The notes under the pieces are model-generated. The model did not search any database and was not told the DNA's origin. It saw only the letters and a program-made list of their open reading frames with translations. A program made the position numbers and the translations under genes. From contig JADLDI010000099.1 of the NCBI GenBank assembly GCA_020846745.1, positions 62,001 to 126,000 of the forward strand: 64,000 bases of DNA, read 5' to 3'. Below, one piece after another: positions 1-8,605 of this stretch (within the stretch, counting starts at the first letter, position 1; every line of letters starts with the position of its first letter). This DNA comes from Bryobacterales bacterium (lineage in GTDB: Bacteria > Acidobacteriota > Terriglobia > Bryobacterales > Bryobacteraceae).

Positions 1-1
1 C

Positions 2-1651
2 ACGCAGCAGGGCAAAGTAAACGAGAACATGCTGCAGAAGGCGATCGAGCAGTACACGAAGATCGTTTCGAGCGATGCTCGCGACCTCGATTCGTGGATG
101 ACGCTGGGCCGTTTGTATAAGGTCGCCAACAACTCAGTGGAAGCGGAAAAGTCGTTCCGCAAGGCGCTCGATATCGAGCCTGAGAACGAAGAGGCAATGA
201 CGGGCCTCGCGATGGTGTATTCAGATCTTGGGGATAACAAGCGGGCAACAGAGCTCCTGCAAAAGGTAGCGGAAAAGAGTCCGAATCTTCGCACGCTCAC
301 TTCGCTGGCGGGCGCATATGAGCAGATGCGGGATTACAGCCTGGCCGCGGAGACGCTGAAGAAGGCGATGACGCTGGCTCCGGACAATGCGAACCTGCGG
401 CGGGCACTGGCGGAGAACCTGCTGCGCAGCGAGCGGTACGACGATGCGCTGAAGATCTACGAAGATCTGGTGGCGGACGAGCCGAAGGATGTTGAGTCGC
501 TGTTGCGCGTGTCGCAGATTTACCGGCAGCAGCGGAAGTTCGATAAGGCTCGCGAGGCGAGCGACAAGGCGAAGAAGCTGGCTCCGGACAGCGTTGAGAT
601 CGTTTATAACGAAGTGGGGCTGTACGAGGCCGAAGGCAAGACGGAGGAAGCGATCCAGGCGCTGAAGAGCGTGGTGGACCAGACGGCGAAACGGACCTAC
701 TCGGCGGCGGAGAAGAACAGCCGGGCCATGCTGCTGGAGCGGTTAGGTCTGCTGTACCGGCAGAACGAGCAGTACGAGGAAGCCAACCAGACGTTCCGCG
801 AGCTGGGCAATCTGGATGCATCGATGGCGGCGCGTGCGGCGGCGCAGGTGGTGGATACGCTGCGGCAGGCTCGCGACTATAAGAAGGCGGAAGACGAGGC
901 GGAAGCGGCTGCGAAGAAGTGGCCGGAGGACCGGACGCTGCGGGTGGTCCGCGCCAATCTGCTGGCGGATGTCGGCAAGACGAATGAAGCCGTGGCCGAG
1001 ATCAAAAAGACTTTCGACGGCAAGAACGATCGCGAAGGTCACCTGACACTGGCCCAGATTTACGAAAAGGGCAAAAACTACACCGAGATGGCGAAGGAAG
1101 TGGACGCGGCGGAGAAGCTGTCGACCACGAACGAAGAGAAGGAAGCCATCTACTTCATGCGCGGGGCGATGCTCGAGAAGCAGAAGAAGCACGAAGCGTC
1201 GGAGGCGGAATTCAAGAAATTGCTGGCGATGAATCCGAACTCCGCGAGCGCCCTGAACTACCTGGGGTATATGCTGGCGGACCGGAATGTCCGCGTGCCG
1301 GAAGCGTTAGATATGATTCGCAAAGCCGTCGAGCAGGAGCCGATGAACGGCGCGTATCTCGACAGCCTGGGCTGGGCGTATTTCCGGATGGGGAAACTGG
1401 AGGAAGCGGAGAAGTACCTCAAGCAGGCGATCGAGAAGACTTCGAAAGATCCGACGGTGCACGATCACCTGGGAGATGTGTACGCGAAGCGCGGCAACCT
1501 GAAAGAGGCCGTGACGCAGTGGGAGATCTCACTGAAGCTATGGCAGGTGAGTTCGCCGAGCGAGCAGGATCCGCAGGAAGTGGCGAAGGTGCAGAAGAAG
1601 CTGGAATCGGGGCGGGTGAAGCTGGCGAAGGAGCAGGCGGGGAAGCGGTAG
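2..1651 (+). CDS. TPR-repeat protein, 5' truncated by window edge
   Basis: The frame is open from base 2, and nine codons upstream of the first ATG (position 29) read straight into the protein, so the real start almost certainly lies outside the window. The visible 549 residues are nearly all tetratricopeptide repeats, with the usual A/G/Y/P spacing (for example near residues 20-50, 55-85, 90-120, 125-155 and 410-490). It is rich in Lys, Glu and Ala and has no membrane segment in the visible part. TPR arrays are protein-protein scaffolds; in acidobacteria such proteins are often secreted or lipid-anchored, but the N-terminus that would tell is missing. It ends about 240 nt before an efflux operon on the same strand. 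The specific partner is unknown. Confidence 0.85.
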   Translation, partial: TQQGKVNENMLQKAIEQYTKIVSSDARDLDSWMTLGRLYKVANNSVEAEKSFRKALDIEPENEEAMTGLAMVYSDLGDNKRATELLQKVAEKSPNLRTLTSLAGAYEQMRDYSLAAETLKKAMTLAPDNANLRRALAENLLRSERYDDALKIYEDLVADEPKDVESLLRVSQIYRQQRKFDKAREASDKAKKLAPDSVEIVYNEVGLYEAEGKTEEAIQALKSVVDQTAKRTYSAAEKNSRAMLLERLGLLYRQNEQYEEANQTFRELGNLDASMAARAAAQVVDTLRQARDYKKAEDEAEAAAKKWPEDRTLRVVRANLLADVGKTNEAVAEIKKTFDGKNDREGHLTLAQIYEKGKNYTEMAKEVDAAEKLSTTNEEKEAIYFMRGAMLEKQKKHEASEAEFKKLLAMNPNSASALNYLGYMLADRNVRVPEALDMIRKAVEQEPMNGAYLDSLGWAYFRMGKLEEAEKYLKQAIEKTSKDPTVHDHLGDVYAKRGNLKEAVTQWEISLKLWQVSSPSEQDPQEVAKVQKKLESGRVKLAKEQAGKR

Positions 1652-1747
1652 CGGCCCTCACGGGGTAGAGTGCCAGACACGCTCCCCCTCGGAAATCGAG
1701 ACAAAGCCGTGCAACGAAGATGGCGGTTGCGCTTCGGGCGGTTGGGT

Positions 1748-1780
1748 GCGCCGGCCCGGGTCGCTGACGCTCCCGCTCCG
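1748..1780 (+). repeat. Interspersed 33-nt GC-rich repeat, copy A
   Basis: This 33-nt stretch contains the core TCGCTGACGCTCCCGCTCCG. It recurs in inverted orientation at 45398-45429 with one indel and one substitution. Both copies are intergenic. A short dyad, GCTCCC...GGGAGC, follows at its right end. This looks like a dispersed intergenic repeat of the genome. Confidence 0.65.
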
Positions 1781-1891
1781 GTGGGGAGCAGTGGTTCGAA
1801 CTGATGATGCCGGTTAACGACATATCGCTATAGTCTGGGTTGCCTTAAAGAGCCTTCGTAATTGGCGCCTGGGCGTAACGAATATGCGAAA

Positions 1892-3106
1892 ATGGGCGCC
1901 ACAACCCTTATGCGCGCAGTTTATACTGCTGCTGTCGCCGTTGTAGTGTGTACACTCGCGGCATGCAGTGGTCCTTATTCCCAACCCAAGGTCGCCGCGA
2001 AAGATGATGGCCCGGCGCTCCGCGTGAATGTGGAGCGCGTGGCGGTGTCGAACATTCCTGAAGTGATCGTCGCCACAGGGGAATTGTTTGCCGAAGAACT
2101 GGCGACCGTGTCCGCGAAAGTGCCAGGCCGTGTGACGAAGTTATACGTGGACCTGGGGTCGCAGGTGACGCAGGGGCAAGTGATCGCGGAGCTCGAGAAA
2201 GACGATTACGACGTACGGGTGAAGCAGGCGGAGGCGTTGGTGGCGCAGACGCGGGCGCGTTTGGGGATTCTCGACAAGAACACCGACGAGGTCAATCCGG
2301 AGGAGACCGCTACGGTGAGGCAGGCGGCGGCCGCACTGAAGGAGGCGCGGTTTATCTTTCAAACCACCGAGCGTTTGACCAAAGAAGGCGTGGTATCGCG
2401 CATCGACTTTGAGAAAGCGCAGGTGCGGGCACAGGGCGCGGAGGCCGGCTACCAGGCCGCGATTGAAGAGATTATGCAGTTGCGCGCGCAGTTGGCGGAA
2501 CGGCGGGCGCAACTGGCGCTGGCGCGGCAACAGTTAGGCGACAGCGTGATTCGCGCGCCATTTTCCGGGGCCGTGACACGGCGGCAGGCCTCGCAAGGCG
2601 AGTATCTGGCGGTAAACTCTCCGGTGATCCTGCTGGTGCGGCAGCATCCGATCCGGATTCGCCTGGAGATACCGGAACGGCAAGCCTTAAAGGTTCGCGT
2701 GGGCCAGCAGATCGATGTGAAGTTGGAGGGAACCGATAAAACGCGAACGGGCCGGGTGGCGCGGTTGAGTCCGGCGTTTGAAGCGACAAACCGTTCGCTA
2801 TTGATTGAAGGCGAGATTCCGAACCAGGACGGCGCGCTGAGGCCAGGGTCGTTTGTGGAAGGTACGGTGACGGTGAACCCGAATGCGATGGGCGTCTCCG
2901 TGCCGTTCAATGCGTTGCTGACGTTTGCGGGTACCGAGCGCGTGTTTCTGGCGAACAAAGGCGTGTTGGAAGAGAAGGTGGTGAAGACCGGACGGCGCCT
3001 GGCGAACGACCGGGTGGAGGTTGTGGATGGGGTGGCGAATGGCGATGTGGTGGTGCTGAACTCGACGGACCGGATGGTGCGCGGCCAGCGTGTCAGTGTG
3101 AACTAA
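1892..3106 (+). CDS. RND efflux periplasmic adaptor (membrane fusion) lipoprotein
   Basis: This is the periplasmic adaptor of a tripartite RND efflux pump, linking the inner-membrane pump encoded 6 nt downstream to an outer-membrane channel. From the ATG at 1892 the product is 404 aa with a lipoprotein signal ending in LAAC (Cys25). ATG 1910 is an equally good start, and a TTG at 1862 is possible but adds residues before the signal. Domain order is typical: a biotinyl/lipoyl-like half (LYVDLGSQVTQGQVIAELEK), an Ala/Arg/Gln-rich alpha-hairpin around residues 105-215, the second lipoyl half (VIRAPFSGAVTRRQASQGEY), and beta-barrel and membrane-proximal domains. No outer-membrane partner gene is adjacent. 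Substrate cannot be read from the sequence. Confidence 0.92.
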   Translation: MGATTLMRAVYTAAVAVVVCTLAACSGPYSQPKVAAKDDGPALRVNVERVAVSNIPEVIVATGELFAEELATVSAKVPGRVTKLYVDLGSQVTQGQVIAELEKDDYDVRVKQAEALVAQTRARLGILDKNTDEVNPEETATVRQAAAALKEARFIFQTTERLTKEGVVSRIDFEKAQVRAQGAEAGYQAAIEEIMQLRAQLAERRAQLALARQQLGDSVIRAPFSGAVTRRQASQGEYLAVNSPVILLVRQHPIRIRLEIPERQALKVRVGQQIDVKLEGTDKTRTGRVARLSPAFEATNRSLLIEGEIPNQDGALRPGSFVEGTVTVNPNAMGVSVPFNALLTFAGTERVFLANKGVLEEKVVKTGRRLANDRVEVVDGVANGDVVVLNSTDRMVRGQRVSVN

Positions 3107-3112
3107 ACCCGT

Positions 3113-6100
3113 ATGCAGAAACTGGCTGAAATCTGCGTTGCGCGCCCCGTATTCGCCGTCATGCTGATCATGGCGATGGTGGTGGTGGGCGGGGTATCGT
3201 ACACGCGGTTGGGCGTGGACCGTTTTCCCGACGTCGACCTGCCGATCATCAGCATTCGGACTACGCTGCCGGGAGCGTCGCCGGAAGAGGTGGAATCGAC
3301 GATTACGCGCCGGATCGAAGATGCGGTGGCAACGGTGGAAGGCATCGAGAATATACGGTCGACCTCCACCGAGTCGGCATCAATCGTGGGCGTGAACTTC
3401 TCGCTGAACCGCAACATCGATGTGGCGGCGCAGGATGTTCGCGATGCGGTGGCGACGGTGATTTCGCTGCTGCCGCGGGATGCGAAGCCGCCGCTGATCA
3501 AGAAGCTCGATGCGGATGCGTCGCCGATCATGACGTTGGTGCTGACAGGCGAACGGACGCCGCGCGAACTATATGAGGTAGCCGACCGCGAAGTGCAGGA
3601 TTCGATTGAATCCGTAGGCGGCGTCGGGCAGGTGCAGATTATCGGCGGCGCCAAGCGCGCGATCAACGTGTGGGTGGATGCCAACCGTTTGGCGGCGTAC
3701 AAGATTCCCATCGTGAGCGTACGCGAAGCGATTGCGCGGCAGAACTCCGATGTTCCGGGCGGACGTGTGGATGAAGGCCAGCGCGAGGTGGTGTTGCGGA
3801 CGCTGGGCCGGTTTCCGGATCCGAAGCTGTTTAACGATCTGGTTGTGGCGACGATCCATGGGGCGCCGGTGCGGGTCCGCGACATTGGGTATTCCGAGGA
3901 CGGGCACAAGGAACAGCGCACGAGCGCGCGGTACGACGGCAAGACCTCAGTTGCGCTCGAGATCCGGCGGCAAACGGGCGCGAACACGATCGAGGTGATC
4001 AACAACGTCAAGAAGAAGCTGCCGCGCATTAAGCAGTTGCTGCCGCCGGGGTTGACGCTCGAGATGGTGCAAGACCAGTCGCGATATATCGAGGCGGCAT
4101 TCCATGAGGTGCAGTTGCACCTGATTCTCGGGTCGATTCTGGCGTCGCTGGTGGTGCTGCTGTTCATGCGCAACTGGCGGGCGACCGTGATTGCGGCGGT
4201 GGCGATTCCGGCATCGATTATTGCGACGTTCGGGGCGATGCGGTGGCTCGGGTTCACGCTGAACAACATCACGATGCTCGCGCTGGTGCTGATGGTGGGC
4301 GTGGTGATCGACGACGCGATTGTCGTGCTCGAGAACATTTTCCGGTTCATTGAAGAGAAGAAGCTGCCTCCGGCGCAGGCGGCGGTAATGGCGACACGCG
4401 ACATCGGGCTGGCGGTTATGGCGACAACGCTTTCGCTGGTTGTCGTGTTCCTGCCGGTATCGTTCATGTCGTCGATTTCGGGACGGTTCCTGTACTCGTT
4501 CGGATTCACTGCCGCGGTGTCGATCATGGTCTCTCTGGTGGTGAGCTTCAGTTTGACGCCGATGATGAGTTCGCGGCTGCTGCGGCTGGAAGGGGTAACG
4601 TCGCACGGCAGTTCGCGGCGCGGGTTTTACGGATTTGTCGAGCGGGCGTATATAGTGATGCTCGCGTGGGCGATGCGTCACCGGGCCGTTGTGGCCGCGA
4701 TGGCGATTATCGTGGTGGCGTCTACAGTGCCGCTCTATAAGCTGGTGCGGCAGGAGTACATTCCGACCAACGTCGATGAAGGCGAGTTTGAGATGAGCGT
4801 GAACGCTCCCGAAGGCACGAGCCTGGCATCGATGGAAAACGTGCTCGACCGGCTGTACAGCGATATTCGCGTCATGCCGGGCGTGAAGCACGTGCTTTGC
4901 ATGGTGGGCACGGGCTATCTGCAGACGGTGAATATCGCGCGCATGTATGTGCGGATTGAAGACGTCGAGGATCGTGTGTTCTCATTGAGCCGCTTGTGGA
5001 AGGCGACGCTTGCCGGAAATCCGAAAGAGGCGTTCACGAACATCTATTCGCAGCGCGACGTAATGCAGACGATCCGCGCGCGGTTGAAGGCGCAGTATCC
5101 GGAGCTGCGCGTTCGGGTGGGCAACCTGCAGACGATCAACCAGGGGACAGCGCCCTACGATATCGACTTCGCGATCCGCGGGCCGGACCTGATTACGTTG
5201 AACGGCTACTCGGAGAAGCTGCGTAAGCTGAGCCTGGATACGCCGGGACTGGTGGACGTGGATACGACGCTGCGCTTGAACAAGCCGGAACTGCGGGTGT
5301 TGATCGACCGGCAGCGTGCGGCCGATTTGGGTGTGGATGCGACGGACATCGCACAGTCGCTGCGGTTGATGGTAGGAGGCGATGACGAAGTGTCGCGGTT
5401 CCGCGACGACAAGCAGGCGGAAGACTACGACGTCGAGATCAGGCTGACGGGGACGGATCGCAATTCGCCGGGGACGGTGTCGAAGCTGTATGTGCCGTCG
5501 CGGAAGAGCGGCATGGTCCGGCTGGACAGTGTAGTCAACCTGCGCGAAGACTTTACAGCGTTCCGTATCGAGGCATTGGACCGGCAGCGCGTGGTGAACG
5601 TTCGCGCGAACGTCGCGCCTGGGTACGCGCTGGCGGACCGGCTGGACCTGGTTTATAAGCACGCCGAATCCCTGCAGATGCCGCCTGCCTATTCGACGGC
5701 GATCATCGGGCGGGGCCGCGAATTCGAACGCACCCTGGGCGAGTTTCTGCTGGCGTTTTCGCTGTCGGTCGTATTCATGTACATGATCCTGGCATCGCAG
5801 TTTGAGAGCGTGATCCACCCGGTGACGATTTTGCTGTCGCTGCCGCTGGCGGTGCCGTTCGGGTTTATCTCGCTGTGGTTCTTCAATGAGACGCTGAACC
5901 TCTATTCGGCGCTAGGCATTCTGGTGCTGTTTGGGGTGGTGAAGAAGAATTCGATTCTGCAGGTGGACCACACGAACAACCTGCGCAGGGAAGGCATGCC
6001 GCGGCTGGAAGCGATTCTGCAGGCGAATCGCGACCGTCTGCGTCCGATTCTGATGACCACGTTGACGCTGGTGGCGGGCATGATGCCGCTGGCGCTGGGG

Positions 6101-6289
6101 ACGGGCCCGGGAGCGGAAGAGCGGCGGTCGATCGCGATTATCGTGATTGGCGGACAGTCGCTGTCGCTGCTACTGACGCTGATCGTGACGCCGGTGGCGT
6201 ACTCGATCTTCGACGATTTGGGTGCGGTGGTTCGCAGGCGGCGGCGGACGGCGGGGGAGCGGATTTCGGTGCCGGTGGGCACGGATTAG
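3113..6289 (+). CDS. RND family efflux transporter permease (AcrB/HAE1-like)
   Basis: This proton-driven inner-membrane pump is 1058 aa, the usual length for the family. It begins with the characteristic MQKLAEICVARPVFAVML transmembrane entry and the motif DRFPDVDLPIISI at the start of the first periplasmic loop. The proton-relay acidic pair lies in TM4 (GVVIDDAIVVLENI), and the TM10 lysine region reads VVKKNSILQVDH. Two large periplasmic domains separate two sets of six helices. Its start is 6 nt after the adaptor stop, so the two are co-transcribed. The motifs fit the hydrophobe/amphiphile (HAE1) branch rather than the heavy-metal (CzcA) branch, but the exported compound is not predictable. 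It converges on the VOC gene. Confidence 0.95.
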   Translation: MQKLAEICVARPVFAVMLIMAMVVVGGVSYTRLGVDRFPDVDLPIISIRTTLPGASPEEVESTITRRIEDAVATVEGIENIRSTSTESASIVGVNFSLNRNIDVAAQDVRDAVATVISLLPRDAKPPLIKKLDADASPIMTLVLTGERTPRELYEVADREVQDSIESVGGVGQVQIIGGAKRAINVWVDANRLAAYKIPIVSVREAIARQNSDVPGGRVDEGQREVVLRTLGRFPDPKLFNDLVVATIHGAPVRVRDIGYSEDGHKEQRTSARYDGKTSVALEIRRQTGANTIEVINNVKKKLPRIKQLLPPGLTLEMVQDQSRYIEAAFHEVQLHLILGSILASLVVLLFMRNWRATVIAAVAIPASIIATFGAMRWLGFTLNNITMLALVLMVGVVIDDAIVVLENIFRFIEEKKLPPAQAAVMATRDIGLAVMATTLSLVVVFLPVSFMSSISGRFLYSFGFTAAVSIMVSLVVSFSLTPMMSSRLLRLEGVTSHGSSRRGFYGFVERAYIVMLAWAMRHRAVVAAMAIIVVASTVPLYKLVRQEYIPTNVDEGEFEMSVNAPEGTSLASMENVLDRLYSDIRVMPGVKHVLCMVGTGYLQTVNIARMYVRIEDVEDRVFSLSRLWKATLAGNPKEAFTNIYSQRDVMQTIRARLKAQYPELRVRVGNLQTINQGTAPYDIDFAIRGPDLITLNGYSEKLRKLSLDTPGLVDVDTTLRLNKPELRVLIDRQRAADLGVDATDIAQSLRLMVGGDDEVSRFRDDKQAEDYDVEIRLTGTDRNSPGTVSKLYVPSRKSGMVRLDSVVNLREDFTAFRIEALDRQRVVNVRANVAPGYALADRLDLVYKHAESLQMPPAYSTAIIGRGREFERTLGEFLLAFSLSVVFMYMILASQFESVIHPVTILLSLPLAVPFGFISLWFFNETLNLYSALGILVLFGVVKKNSILQVDHTNNLRREGMPRLEAILQANRDRLRPILMTTLTLVAGMMPLALGTGPGAEERRSIAIIVIGGQSLSLLLTLIVTPVAYSIFDDLGAVVRRRRRTAGERISVPVGTD

Positions 6290-6301
6290 GGTGGATGGAC
6301 T

Positions 6302-6317
6302 GGCCGGGTTACCGGCC
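6302..6317. terminator. Hairpin between convergent genes
   Basis: GGCCGG-GTTA-CCGGCC is a perfect 6-bp stem with a 4-nt loop in the 37-nt space between the RND pump stop and the VOC gene stop. The following + strand sequence has only a weak T bias, so bidirectional terminator function is a guess. Confidence 0.4.
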
Positions 6318-6326
6318 GTTGACCCG

Positions 6327-7112
6327 TTATTTAATCGACGCTAAGCCTTCCGTTAACTCGACGCGCGTTCCCCAGGGGTCGGTAATGAAGGCGATCTTGA
6401 GGCCGCCGAGATCGTTGCGAACGGTGTAGGGCATGTCGAGCTTGAGGCCATCGGCTTCGAGTTTCTTGCAAAAGGCCTGCAGGTCGCTTACCTCGAATCC
6501 GAAGTGGTCGACGGCGCGGCCTTTGGTGGGCAGTTGGGGCTTGTCGGCGGGGTTCCAGGACAGATTCACGCCAGGCAGGTCGGCAGCCTGGAACTTAAGG
6601 CGCTTGCCGGGGATGGCGTTGAACACCTTGGCATACCAGGCGCGCATGGGCTCCACTTCATGCGAGGCGAAGTGAACGTGATGGTGCACATAGGGCGCTT
6701 TGATCGTCTTGTCTTCGGAAAACTCGACCTTCACGTTGTCGGGGAACATCGAGAAGAACTGGCGCGTGACGGGCATCTCTTTCACGATCGGAATGCCTGC
6801 CTTCTTGAGCGCCTCTTTGGTGGCGTCGAGATCGGGGGTGAGAAAGCCGAGGTGGTTGATGACGGAATCGTCGGTACCGCCGGTATTGGCGCCTTCGCGC
6901 AGCCCAACCAGTACGCCGGGGAACATGTAGTATTCGAGCGGTCCCATTTTGCGCAGTTGGCCGCCCATGAGGTCGCGCCAGAGTTTGCGGTGCGCATCGA
7001 GGTTCTGGGTCACGATGTGAATGTGGCCCATGGAGATGCCGAGCGAGTTCGGGGCCACCACTTGAGCCGGCAGCGCGGCGGCCGCGGCGAGGAGCAAAGC
7101 AAAGATCCGCAT
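6327..7112 (-). CDS. Secreted VOC (glyoxalase/bleomycin-resistance fold) protein
   Basis: This 261-aa protein has a cleavable signal (MRIFALLLAAAAALPAQ) followed by two vicinal-oxygen-chelate halves, about residues 28-130 and 145-257. The second half opens with HHHVHFASHEVEPMRAWYAKVF and ends DPWGTRVELTEGL, a typical VOC C-terminus with a metal-ligand-type Glu. The first opens with MGHIHIVTQNLDAHRKLWRDL. VOC enzymes are metal-dependent lyases, dioxygenases or resistance proteins; most are cytosolic, so the signal peptide is notable. The ATG at 7112 is chosen over the TTG at 7115. It lies 8 nt downstream of the TPR gene and is probably its operon partner. The reaction is unknown. Confidence 0.8.
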   Translation of the reverse strand: MRIFALLLAAAAALPAQVVAPNSLGISMGHIHIVTQNLDAHRKLWRDLMGGQLRKMGPLEYYMFPGVLVGLREGANTGGTDDSVINHLGFLTPDLDATKEALKKAGIPIVKEMPVTRQFFSMFPDNVKVEFSEDKTIKAPYVHHHVHFASHEVEPMRAWYAKVFNAIPGKRLKFQAADLPGVNLSWNPADKPQLPTKGRAVDHFGFEVSDLQAFCKKLEADGLKLDMPYTVRNDLGGLKIAFITDPWGTRVELTEGLASIK

Positions 7113-7120
7113 CAAACGGA

Positions 7121-8578
7121 TTATTGCACCTTCGCGAGGCGCCTGGCGGTGGCGAGATTGTGCTGGGCGTTGGCGTAGTCGGGCTTGAGCTTGAGGGCGG
7201 CCTCGAAATCGGCGATCGCGTTCGTGAGGTCGCGTTGCATCATGCGGGCGTAGCCGCGGGCATTCAGGGCGAGCACATGGTTCGGGTTGGCGGCTAGTAC
7301 CTGGTCGAGGAGCGGGATCGCGTCGGCGAACTTACGATCGGCCAGCAACTTGCGAGCCTGTTGATGGCTTGCTTCGACGTTGGCGGCTGGAGTGGCCGGA
7401 CGTTCGGCGGGGATGGGTTTGGGCTTCGTTTCGGCAACCGGTGCCGGCGCGGGAGGACGGTTCGGCGACAGACCGGAAAGGGACGGGACGTCGCGTTCCG
7501 CGGAGGACCGTACGGGCGCGGCGGCAACCGTTACAGGCGGTGGAGGCGTTGCTGAGGCCGCCTCGATTGGCTTCGTTCCGGAGGCTTCGCGCACCTGGGC
7601 TTCGGCCACCTGGGCTTGGCTGACTTGGGCGTCGCCCACCTGGACTTCGCGAAGCTGGGCTTCGGCCCGGGCCAGCAGGTCGGGCAACGTCGGGTCAAGG
7701 GACTTGCGGTCGCGCGCGGCACGGAGATCGGCGACGGCTTCGGGCATCCGTTTCAGGAGGAAGTAGGCGTTACCGCGGGCGGCATAGGGTAGCGGATTGC
7801 CGGGATCGAGCTCGATTGCGCGGGTGCGGTCGGCCAAGCCATTGTCGTGCCGGCCGAGTTGATGGTAGCTGCCGCCGCGGGCGACCAGCGCTTCGACGTT
7901 TTCGGGTTCGGCGGCCACCGCTCGTTCGCGGTCGGCCAGGGCTTGGTCGTGCCGGCCGCGGCCGGCGTAGATGGCGGCGCGGGCGAGCAGGGCTTTGACG
8001 AGGTTGGGCTCAAGTTCGAGGGCGGCGTTGAGATCGACGAGGGCCCGGTCCGGCTCACCGATCCTGGCATAGGCGGCGCCACGCAGGCCCAATCCGTAGG
8101 CGTGATTGGGTTCGTTTCGCAAAAACACATTAAGGTCGGCGATGGCCTTGTCCCACAGGCCGGCATTTCCGTTCACCTGGCCGCGCTTCAGCCAGGCATC
8201 CCAGAAATCGGGTTTGATTTGCAGGGCGGCGGTGTAATCGTCGATCGCATCCTGGAAGCGGCCGAGTTCGGCCTTGGCGTAGCCGCGATTGCGGTAGGCC
8301 ACAGGGTTATCAAGACGGAGCTTAATGGACTCGTCGTAGTCGGCGACGGCGCGCTCCCACTCGCGCATGGCGGTAAGCGCATTGCCGCGGGCGAGGTAGA
8401 CCTGGGAGTGCTTCATTCCCAAGTCGATCGCCTGGGTGTAGGCATCGAACGCCTTAGCAGGCTGTCCGGCGGCCAGCAGTTTATCGCCTTCGGCCTTAAA
8501 GAATTCAGGACCGGAGGCGGCGACGAGCAGTATCCCGAATAGAGAAGAGAGCATGACCCTCAATGGAGTAGTGGGCAT
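7121..8578 (-). CDS. Secreted TPR-repeat protein with a pentapeptide-repeat linker
   Basis: This 485-aa protein has an N-terminal hydrophobic signal (VMLSSLFGILLVAASG), about eight TPR units over residues 25-300, a Pro/Ala-rich linker over about 305-400 and two more TPR units at the C-terminus. The linker contains a five-residue repeat (VQVGD, AQVSQ, AQVAE, AQVRE), encoded by imperfect 15-nt repeats near 7595-7660. An internal ATG at 8554 would give a signal peptide without the first eight residues. It is probably a periplasmic scaffold transcribed with the downstream VOC protein. No catalytic motif is visible. Confidence 0.8.
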   Translation of the reverse strand: MPTTPLRVMLSSLFGILLVAASGPEFFKAEGDKLLAAGQPAKAFDAYTQAIDLGMKHSQVYLARGNALTAMREWERAVADYDESIKLRLDNPVAYRNRGYAKAELGRFQDAIDDYTAALQIKPDFWDAWLKRGQVNGNAGLWDKAIADLNVFLRNEPNHAYGLGLRGAAYARIGEPDRALVDLNAALELEPNLVKALLARAAIYAGRGRHDQALADRERAVAAEPENVEALVARGGSYHQLGRHDNGLADRTRAIELDPGNPLPYAARGNAYFLLKRMPEAVADLRAARDRKSLDPTLPDLLARAEAQLREVQVGDAQVSQAQVAEAQVREASGTKPIEAASATPPPPVTVAAAPVRSSAERDVPSLSGLSPNRPPAPAPVAETKPKPIPAERPATPAANVEASHQQARKLLADRKFADAIPLLDQVLAANPNHVLALNARGYARMMQRDLTNAIADFEAALKLKPDYANAQHNLATARRLAKVQ

Positions 8579-8605
8579 CCCGTTCCATATTGTTTCAGAA
8601 TTGTT

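Noticed and set aside
1785-1815. Possible tRNA T-arm (GGTTCGA flanked by CAGT/ACTG)
   Set aside because: No anticodon or D arm, no acceptor pairing, and stem only 4 bp; a coincidental match.
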